DNA of 64,000 nt from an uncultured Bariatricus sp. (lineage in GTDB: Bacteria > Bacillota > Clostridia > Lachnospirales > Lachnospiraceae): positions 1 to 64,000 of the forward strand of contig CAKRFP010000001.1 in NCBI GenBank assembly GCA_934320645.1. The letters are read 5' to 3'. Each line of letters opens with the position of its first letter. Positions within the stretch are counted from its first letter, which is position 1. The notes beneath the pieces are model-generated. The model worked only from the letters and a program-made list of their open reading frames with translations, had not been told where the DNA came from and ran no database searches. The translations under genes were made by a program, and so were the position numbers. This document shows, piece by piece, positions 59,315 through 64,000 of this stretch.

Positions 59315-60556
59315 TTATACCCTCCCGTCAAGCTCTTTCGGCACGTATGCAGATACATGGATTCCATCTTCTTTGTATTCTTCTCCCAGCAGTTCTCCAT
59401 ACTTCCGGATCAGCTGGATCTTCCCGGATTCCTGATAAGAATAAACTCGCTCAACATAAATTTTCTGTTCCCGCAGGATCTCTTCGACTGCCTGAAGAAG
59501 CGTGTCCAGACCTTCCCCGGTCTTTGCAGATACCTGTACGATCCGGTCTGCTTTAAAGTCCCGCACAGTCAGGCTCTCCCCGATCTGATCCATCTTGTTA
59601 AATGCTGTGATCACCGGTTTGTCCATTGCCTCCAGACGTTGCAGTGTCTCGTACACCACATACATCTGCTCATCCATCTGTGGATTGGATGCATCTACCA
59701 CATGCAGGATCATGTCTGCATACTTGGCTTCCTCCAGTGTACTTTTGAAGGCATCGATCAGATGATGCGGCAGTTTCCGGATAAATCCCACCGTATCTGT
59801 CAGCAGAATCTCCTGTCCGCTTGGTAGTTTCCGGCTTCTCGTCGTCGGATCCAGAGTTGCAAAAAGCTGATCCTCCTGCAACACGCCGGCTCCGGTCAGT
59901 GTATTGAGAAGGGTAGACTTTCCGGCATTGGTATAACCAACGATCGCCACAACCGGAACTCGATTCTTCGTCCGCTGCTCACGGGTCAGTTCCCGGTGCC
60001 GCTTCACTTCTTTCAGTTCCCGGTTCAACTGTGCGATCCGGTTCTTGATAAGTCTCCGGTCCATCTCCAGCTTCTTTTCTCCAGGACCTCTGGTTCCAAT
60101 CCCGCCTCCCAGACGGGACATGGCTCTTCCGGCTCCGGTCAGCTGTGACTGCCGGTACTTCAGCTGTGCCAGTTCGACCTGGATCTTTCCTTCACTTGTG
60201 GATGCTCTTCCTGCGAAAATGTCCAGAATGACCATCGTCCGGTCCATCACCTTCACATCCAAGATATCCGTCAGATTGCTCATTTGTGCTGAAGAAAGTT
60301 CATCGTCACAGACAATCCCGGTCGCATCCAGCTCCCATAAAAGCTCACGGATCTCTTCGATCTTCCCTTTGCCAACATAGGTTCCCGGATGGATCAGTTC
60401 TCTTTTCTGAATCACCCGTCCAACGGCTTCCGCACCTGCTGTCTTCACCAGATCCTTTAATTCATCCAGCGAATCCTCCGTGTCGTCATTCTCCCTTGTG
60501 CTGATACCAACCAGGATCACCCGTTCTTTTTCTTCTTTGATTTCATAAAGTGCCAT
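59315..60556 (-). CDS. hflX: ribosome-associated GTPase HflX
   Basis: A 413-residue GTPase. N-terminal nucleotide-binding-like domain with LIHPGTYVGKGKIEEI; linker with GGIGTRGPGEKKLEMDRR; G domain with P-loop GYTNAGKSTLLNTL, switch LFATLDPTTRS, DTVGFIRKLPHHLIDAFKSTLEE and NKMD. HflX splits stalled or stress-arrested ribosomes in heat shock and antibiotic stress. It is encoded between the TPR lipoprotein and addB, in an operon headed by a CadC-like metal sensor. Confidence 0.95.
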   Translation of the reverse strand: MALYEIKEEKERVILVGISTRENDDTEDSLDELKDLVKTAGAEAVGRVIQKRELIHPGTYVGKGKIEEIRELLWELDATGIVCDDELSSAQMSNLTDILDVKVMDRTMVILDIFAGRASTSEGKIQVELAQLKYRQSQLTGAGRAMSRLGGGIGTRGPGEKKLEMDRRLIKNRIAQLNRELKEVKRHRELTREQRTKNRVPVVAIVGYTNAGKSTLLNTLTGAGVLQEDQLFATLDPTTRSRKLPSGQEILLTDTVGFIRKLPHHLIDAFKSTLEEAKYADMILHVVDASNPQMDEQMYVVYETLQRLEAMDKPVITAFNKMDQIGESLTVRDFKADRIVQVSAKTGEGLDTLLQAVEEILREQKIYVERVYSYQESGKIQLIRKYGELLGEEYKEDGIHVSAYVPKELDGRV

Positions 60557-60601
60557 AAATTTCTCCCCTGCCAGATTTCTGGTTCTTTCACCAGCCTTTC
60601 T

Positions 60602-61192
60602 CTACTGCTGTTCACCTTCCGAAACCTGGGTATTTAAAAATTCCTGCTCTTTCAGCGCTTTTTCGTCATCTGGATTGGCTTGTAGATAGCTCTCCAGCTT
60701 CTCTTTTGCTGTCTGATAATCACCCGCTTTTTCATAGGCAACCACCAGATTATACGACATTTCTTTTAACAGATCTTTCCCTGCATCGGAAAGCTGCTGT
60801 CCATTTTCAAAATAGTAGACTGCTTTTTCCGGTTTATCCAGTTCCAGATCACAGATCCCCAGAATATTGTAAAGAGTCGCTGTCTCTTTTGTACCATTCT
60901 TCAGTGCTTTCTCCAGTGCATCCTCTGCCTTTTCATACTTCTTCTGTTCCCAGTAGCAAAGTCCGAGTCCCCGGTAGGCTTCTCCCAAATTCTTCTTTTT
61001 ATCGATTGCTTCCTGAAATTCTACCTCTGCATTTTTATAATCCTTCTCTTCCAGATACTTCGTCCCTTTTTTTACGGAACCTGCACATCCGGTTACTGTC
61101 ATACAAAGTGCCACAAGAATTCCTATTATAACTTTTTTCTTTCTTCCTGCTGTCACTGTTATCATTTCCTTCTTTCTGTTCATGATTTCCAT
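60602..61192 (-). CDS. TPR-repeat lipoprotein
   Basis: A 196-residue lipoprotein. A basic N-region (MNRKKEMITVTAGRKKK) precedes a hydrophobic helix ending in TVTGC, a lipobox with Cys36. Residues 40-180 contain about four tetratricopeptide repeats (GEAYRGLGLCYWEQKKYEKAEDALEKAL; ATLYNILGICDLELDKPEKAVYYFENG). The outward-facing TPR domain would bind an envelope partner. It lies 10 bases after the metal sensor and 45 bases before hflX. The first ATG (61192) is used; one at 61183 is also possible. Confidence 0.78.
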   Translation of the reverse strand: MEIMNRKKEMITVTAGRKKKVIIGILVALCMTVTGCAGSVKKGTKYLEEKDYKNAEVEFQEAIDKKKNLGEAYRGLGLCYWEQKKYEKAEDALEKALKNGTKETATLYNILGICDLELDKPEKAVYYFENGQQLSDAGKDLLKEMSYNLVVAYEKAGDYQTAKEKLESYLQANPDDEKALKEQEFLNTQVSEGEQQ

Positions 61193-61202
61193 ATTTTATC
61201 CG

Positions 61203-61562
61203 CTATTCCAGGATATGCTCCATTCCCTGGTTCATGATCGTCTGAATATGATCGTCCGCCAGAGAATAGAATACCGTCTTTCCTTCCCGCCTGTTCTTCA
61301 CAAGCTTCATCTGCTTGAGCATCCGAAGCTGATGGGAAATCGCGGACTGTGTCATTCCGAGAACTTCCGCCAGGTCACACACACACATCTCCGACTGAAA
61401 AAGCACACACAGAATCCGGATCCTCGTGGTGTCTGCAAACACTTTAAAAAAATCCGCCAGATCCTTCAGTACTTCCTCATCCGGGATATGCCCTTCTGCC
61501 TTATGTACGAGTTCTTCATGTATACAAAATGTATCGCAGCATTCTACTTCTGTCTTTTTCAT
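61203..61562 (-). CDS. CadC-like ArsR/SmtB family metal-sensing repressor
   Basis: A 119-residue winged-helix repressor closely resembling CadC. It has the N-terminal CDTFC (Cys9 and Cys13) and the alpha-3 CVCDL motif (two Cys), giving the four-Cys alpha-3N site for Cd(II), Pb(II) or Zn(II). The C-terminal DDHIQTIMNQGMEHILE keeps the Asp, His, His and Glu of the alpha-5 zinc site. The HTH is MTQSAISHQLRMLKQMKLV. The ATG at 61562 follows AAAGGGG; a start five codons earlier is less likely. Binding of metal would release the operator at 61649-61668. No cadA efflux pump is nearby. Confidence 0.88.
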   Translation of the reverse strand: MKKTEVECCDTFCIHEELVHKAEGHIPDEEVLKDLADFFKVFADTTRIRILCVLFQSEMCVCDLAEVLGMTQSAISHQLRMLKQMKLVKNRREGKTVFYSLADDHIQTIMNQGMEHILE

Positions 61563-61648
61563 AGCTACCCCTTTCAAATGATATTGAAGTCAAAAAGTAT
61601 TTTGCTCCCTATGATACCGGATCTTTTCGTTCGATTCCTCCTGATATC

Positions 61649-61668
61649 ATATGAATACTTGCTCATAT
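61649..61668. promoter_or_regulatory. ArsR/SmtB operator
   Basis: ATATGA-ATACTTGC-TCATAT: perfect six-base arms. Read on the minus strand, TGAGCAAGTATTCA matches the 12-2-12 ArsR/SmtB consensus (TGAnCAnnnnTTCA-like). It overlaps the predicted transcript start at about 61666, right behind the -10 box. Confidence 0.75.
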
Positions 61669-61672
61669 ATCT

Positions 61673-61701
61673 ATTATGCCAAATGATCTCTGTGCGGTCA
61701 A
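61673..61701 (-). promoter_or_regulatory. sigma-A promoter of the metal sensor-TPR-hflX-addBA run
   Basis: Minus strand: TTGACC (61696-61701), 17-base spacer, CATAAT (61673-61678). The operator at 61649-61668 sits at the transcript start, which gives a self-controlled promoter. Confidence 0.72.
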
Positions 61702-61780
61702 CCATTTCCAAAGATTCCTGTCCATTCAAGACAAATCTGCGCTTGGCTCATCGTATAATCGAGCAGGCTCATCATATACA

Positions 61781-61815
61781 CAAAAACAGACTGCAAAATC
61801 TTTTTCACAGTCTGC
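61781..61815 (-). terminator. terminator of the his-ung run
   Basis: CAGACTG (61787-61793) pairs with CAGTCTG (61808-61814); the minus strand continues with TTTTTGTG. It lies 13 bases past the ung stop. Confidence 0.75.
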
Positions 61816-61827
61816 CTTGCTATTCCT

Positions 61828-62502
61828 TTACAGTTCATCAATCTGCCAGTCGATTGGAGCCACGCCGTGTGCCTCAAGAAATTGATTCGTCTGGCTGAAC
61901 GGTTTGCTTCCGAAGAATCCGCGGTACGCAGAAAGCGGACTCGGATGTGGTGCTTCCAGAATCAGATGGTTCGGATTGGTCAGCATCCGTTTCTTCATCT
62001 GCGCCGGTCTTCCCCATAAGATAAATACGATCGGTCTGTCCTGTGTATTGAGCGCCAGGATTGCTGCATCGGTAAATTCTTCCCAGCCGATCCCGCGGTG
62101 TGAATTCGCCTGATGTGCCCTTACCGTCAAAACGGTGTTGAGAAGAAGCACACCCTGCTTCGCCCACTTAACCAGATTGCCGTGGCTTGGAATCGTACAT
62201 CCCAGATCATCATGCAGTTCCTGATAAATATTCACCAGTGACGGCGGGATATCAACTCCCGGCTTAACCGAAAAACTTAATCCCTCTGCCTGTCCGTCCC
62301 CGTGATATGGATCCTGTCCCAGGATCACCACTTTTACATCCTTAAGCGGTGTCAGATGAAATGCATTAAAAATATCATCTGCCGGCGGATACACCCTGTG
62401 TGTCCGGTATTCCTGATTCACTGTCTCAAACAGCTTTTTATAGTATGGCTTGGAAAATTCACCCTTCAGTGCATCCAGCCAGTCATTGTTAATTGCTGCC
62501 AT
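61828..62502 (-). CDS. ung: uracil-DNA glycosylase (family 1)
   Basis: A 224-residue Ung. Catalytic GQDPYHG at residues 62-68 (Asp64), the Phe of GLSFSVKPGVDIPPSL that stacks on uracil, LLLNTVLTVRAHQANSH, and the HPSPLSAYRGFFG minor-groove loop near the C-terminus. It removes uracil from DNA. The ATG at 62502 follows GGTGGGG; an upstream GTG three codons earlier is unlikely. The gene follows hisF by 16 bases. Confidence 0.96.
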   Translation of the reverse strand: MAAINNDWLDALKGEFSKPYYKKLFETVNQEYRTHRVYPPADDIFNAFHLTPLKDVKVVILGQDPYHGDGQAEGLSFSVKPGVDIPPSLVNIYQELHDDLGCTIPSHGNLVKWAKQGVLLLNTVLTVRAHQANSHRGIGWEEFTDAAILALNTQDRPIVFILWGRPAQMKKRMLTNPNHLILEAPHPSPLSAYRGFFGSKPFSQTNQFLEAHGVAPIDWQIDEL

Positions 62503-62518
62503 ATTCCCCACCTTTTCT

Positions 62519-63283
62519 CTACAGACGCACGGATACGCCTTTTTCTCTCAAATATTCTTTTACTTCTCTGATCTCCAGCTCTTTATAGTGGAACAGGGAT
62601 GCCGCAAGTGCCGCATCTGCCTTTCCTTCTTCGCTGAGTGCCTCGTAGAAATGTTCCAGATTACCGGCTCCTCCGGATGCAATGACCGGGATCGATACAT
62701 TTTCCGCAATCGTCCTTGTCAGCTCCAGATCATATCCGGCTTTGGTTCCGTCACAGTCCATACTGGTCAGAAGAATCTCTCCTGCCCCAAGTGCTTCTAC
62801 TTTCTTCGCCCATTCGACCGCATCAATCCCCATATCGATACGTCCGCCATTTTTGTAAATGTTCCAGCCACTTCCATCTGCCCTTCTCTTGGCATCAATT
62901 GCCACTACCACGCACTGGCTTCCGAATTTCTCTGCCGCTTCTCTCACCAGCTCCGGCCGGTTAATTGCAGAAGAATTGATGGAAATCTTATCCGCACCTT
63001 CCCGAAGCAACGCCTTGAAATCATCGACCGTCCGGATTCCACCGCCTACGGTAAACGGAATAAACACGCACTCGGCAACCTTGCGCACCATGTCAACCAC
63101 TGTGCTTCTGTCATCCGAAGATGCCGTGATATCCAAAAATACCAGTTCATCCGCACCGGCTTTATCGTAAGCCTTCGCAATCTCAACCGGATCTCCTGCG
63201 TCTTTGAGATCCACAAAATTCACACCTTTTACAACCCGTCCGTTCTTCACATCCAGACATGGAATAATTCTCTTCGTAAACAC
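62519..63283 (-). CDS. hisF: imidazole glycerol phosphate synthase, cyclase subunit
   Basis: A 254-residue (beta/alpha)8 barrel. Catalytic Asp in IIPCLDVKNGRVVKG and the second Asp in CVVVAIDAKR; phosphate-binding loops VGGGIRTVDD and IASGGAGNLEHF. It closes the imidazole ring using ammonia from HisH. Directly upstream is hisH, and the pair is typical. Confidence 0.96.
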   Translation of the reverse strand: MFTKRIIPCLDVKNGRVVKGVNFVDLKDAGDPVEIAKAYDKAGADELVFLDITASSDDRSTVVDMVRKVAECVFIPFTVGGGIRTVDDFKALLREGADKISINSSAINRPELVREAAEKFGSQCVVVAIDAKRRADGSGWNIYKNGGRIDMGIDAVEWAKKVEALGAGEILLTSMDCDGTKAGYDLELTRTIAENVSIPVIASGGAGNLEHFYEALSEEGKADAALAASLFHYKELEIREVKEYLREKGVSVRL

Positions 63284-63294
63284 CGCTCGTCCTC

Positions 63295-63900
63295 CTACAA
63301 CTCCACAAAATTTTTCAGTATCTGAAGTCCTGTATCGCTGCTCTTCTCCGGATGGAACTGGCAGGCGAATACATTTCCCTGTTCAACCGAAGCATGAATA
63401 TGTGTGCTGTACTCGGTTGTCGCTTTTACGATACTTTCATCTGCTGCTTTTAAGTAATAGGAATGAACAAAATATACATACGGCTCTTCCGGCAAATCCC
63501 TGAAAAGTCTTCCATCATTCTGAAGCTTCAGAGAATTCCATCCCATATGCGGAATCTTAAGTCCCGGGCAGTCCGGAATCCTTAAAATCTCTCCTTTTAA
63601 AATTCCAAGACCTTCTACGCCCGGCGTCTCATCACTCCGTTCAAATAAAAGCTGAAGTCCGAGACAGATTCCAAGAAGCGGGATCTGTCTTTCTGCTACC
63701 TCACGAAGCACCTCATCCAGTCCGTACTTTTTCAGGTTGTACATGGCATCACCAAATGCACCAACCCCCGGAAGGATGACTTTATCCGCTGAAAGGATCT
63801 CCTCTCTGTCTCTTGTGATCACAGCTTCCTGACCGAGATATTTCAGCGCTTTTTCTACACTTTTTATGTTTCCTGCATCATAATCAATAATCGCTATCAT
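63295..63900 (-). CDS. hisH: imidazole glycerol phosphate synthase, glutaminase subunit
   Basis: A 201-residue class I glutamine amidotransferase. IIDYDAGNIKSVEKAL at the N-terminus, the nucleophile Cys in LLGICLGLQLLFE, and the His/Glu pair in ACQFHPEKSS. It supplies ammonia to HisF. The ATG at 63900 is nine bases after GAGG; the ATG two codons earlier is too near the ribosome site. Other his genes, if linked, would lie outside to the right. Confidence 0.95.
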   Translation of the reverse strand: MIAIIDYDAGNIKSVEKALKYLGQEAVITRDREEILSADKVILPGVGAFGDAMYNLKKYGLDEVLREVAERQIPLLGICLGLQLLFERSDETPGVEGLGILKGEILRIPDCPGLKIPHMGWNSLKLQNDGRLFRDLPEEPYVYFVHSYYLKAADESIVKATTEYSTHIHASVEQGNVFACQFHPEKSSDTGLQILKNFVEL

Positions 63901-63906
63901 CTGCAT

Positions 63907-64000
63907 ATCCTCACGATTTTATATTCTTGTAACGGTTCAAAGATTACTGTTCGCGCGTTGCGCAAGCAGCAACATTCATAATCCCTTTCGCTATTCCGGT
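63907..64000. other. right-edge intergenic sequence with inverted repeats
   Basis: No gene is visible in the last 94 bases. The sequence contains GCGCGTTGCGCAAGCAGCAAC with internal palindromes (TTGCGCAA) and TAACGGTT/AGTAATC-type arms. It may be the 5' part of a leader or an interspersed repeat cut by the window end. Confidence 0.25.

Noticed and set aside
62450..63325. A 291-codon plus-strand frame opposite ung, hisF and hisH
   Set aside because: It is antisense to well-conserved genes, has no ribosome site, and its translation is rich in Cys, His and Ser as expected from a shadow frame.
1..64000. CRISPR arrays, tRNA genes, prophage or intact insertion sequences
   Set aside because: No regularly spaced repeats, tRNA-like cloverleaf sequences, integrase, transposase or phage structural genes were seen in the window.

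Overview
The window looks like core chromosome of a spore-forming, Gram-positive gut Clostridium relative, most likely family Lachnospiraceae. Reasons: spoIIA/sigF, a full spoVA set and an alpha/beta SASP; a T-box leader on valS; small zinc-ribbon membrane proteins; DUF1700/DUF4097/PspC; moderate GC with strong AGGAGG-type ribosome sites. Genus is not resolved (Dorea, Coprococcus, Mediterraneibacter or similar are guesses). I see no phage, CRISPR array, intact insertion sequence, tRNA or rRNA gene. Almost every gene is on the minus strand; the only plus-strand genes are the YhgE/Pip pair at 3.9-8.6 kb.

Layout. 0-0.5 kb: two tandem strong leftward promoters reading off the left edge, plus a decayed ferredoxin-like fragment. 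0.5-3.4 kb: two GT4 glycosyltransferases flanking a VTT membrane protein, probably glycolipid synthesis. 3.4-3.9 kb: unexplained intergenic region with a possible leftward small RNA and an operator. 3.9-8.6 kb: tandem YhgE/Pip proteins. 8.7-12.7 kb: three zinc-ribbon proteins, one of them an ECF sigma factor with a C-terminal sensor-like extension. 13-16.1 kb: NitT/TauT-type ABC importer. 16.4-19.3 kb: alpha/beta hydrolase and Na/Pi cotransporter. 19.4-24.0 kb: spoIIAA-spoIIAB-sigF, a 62-residue membrane protein and spoVAA-AB-AC-AD-AE. 24.1-32.4 kb: T-box-valS, LtaS-like enzyme, folC, a 44-residue protein and a TPR membrane protein. 32.5-36.1 kb: purE-purM-purN-purD.

36.2-42.7 kb: pyrF-pyrK-pyrD-pyrE, then a 50-residue membrane protein, VanZ, a small membrane protein and an M29 aminopeptidase. 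42.8-48 kb: PucR/CdaR-type regulator, ftsE-ftsX, M23 peptidase and S41 (CtpA) peptidase, a cell-division and envelope-remodelling module. 48-49.2 kb: WecG/TagA enzyme and SASP. 49.4-51.8 kb: autoregulated PadR-DUF1700-DUF4097-PspC envelope-stress operon. 51.8-52.0 kb: palindrome-rich repeat-like intergenic region. 52.0-61.7 kb: a CadC-like metal sensor heading a run with a TPR lipoprotein, hflX, addB, addA and DUF1294. 61.8-64 kb: ung, hisF, hisH.

The most unusual points are: the CadC-type sensor with a textbook operator at the head of a DNA-repair/ribosome-rescue operon; the zinc-ribbon ECF sigma factor with its own sensor-like tail and a possible self-recognised promoter; a VTT protein between two glycolipid glycosyltransferases; a possible ~240-nt leftward RNA beside the YhgE/Pip operator; and several small proteins (37, 44, 50 and 62 residues) with good ribosome sites. 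Start codons were reassigned where a ribosome site or promoter clearly favoured an internal start.
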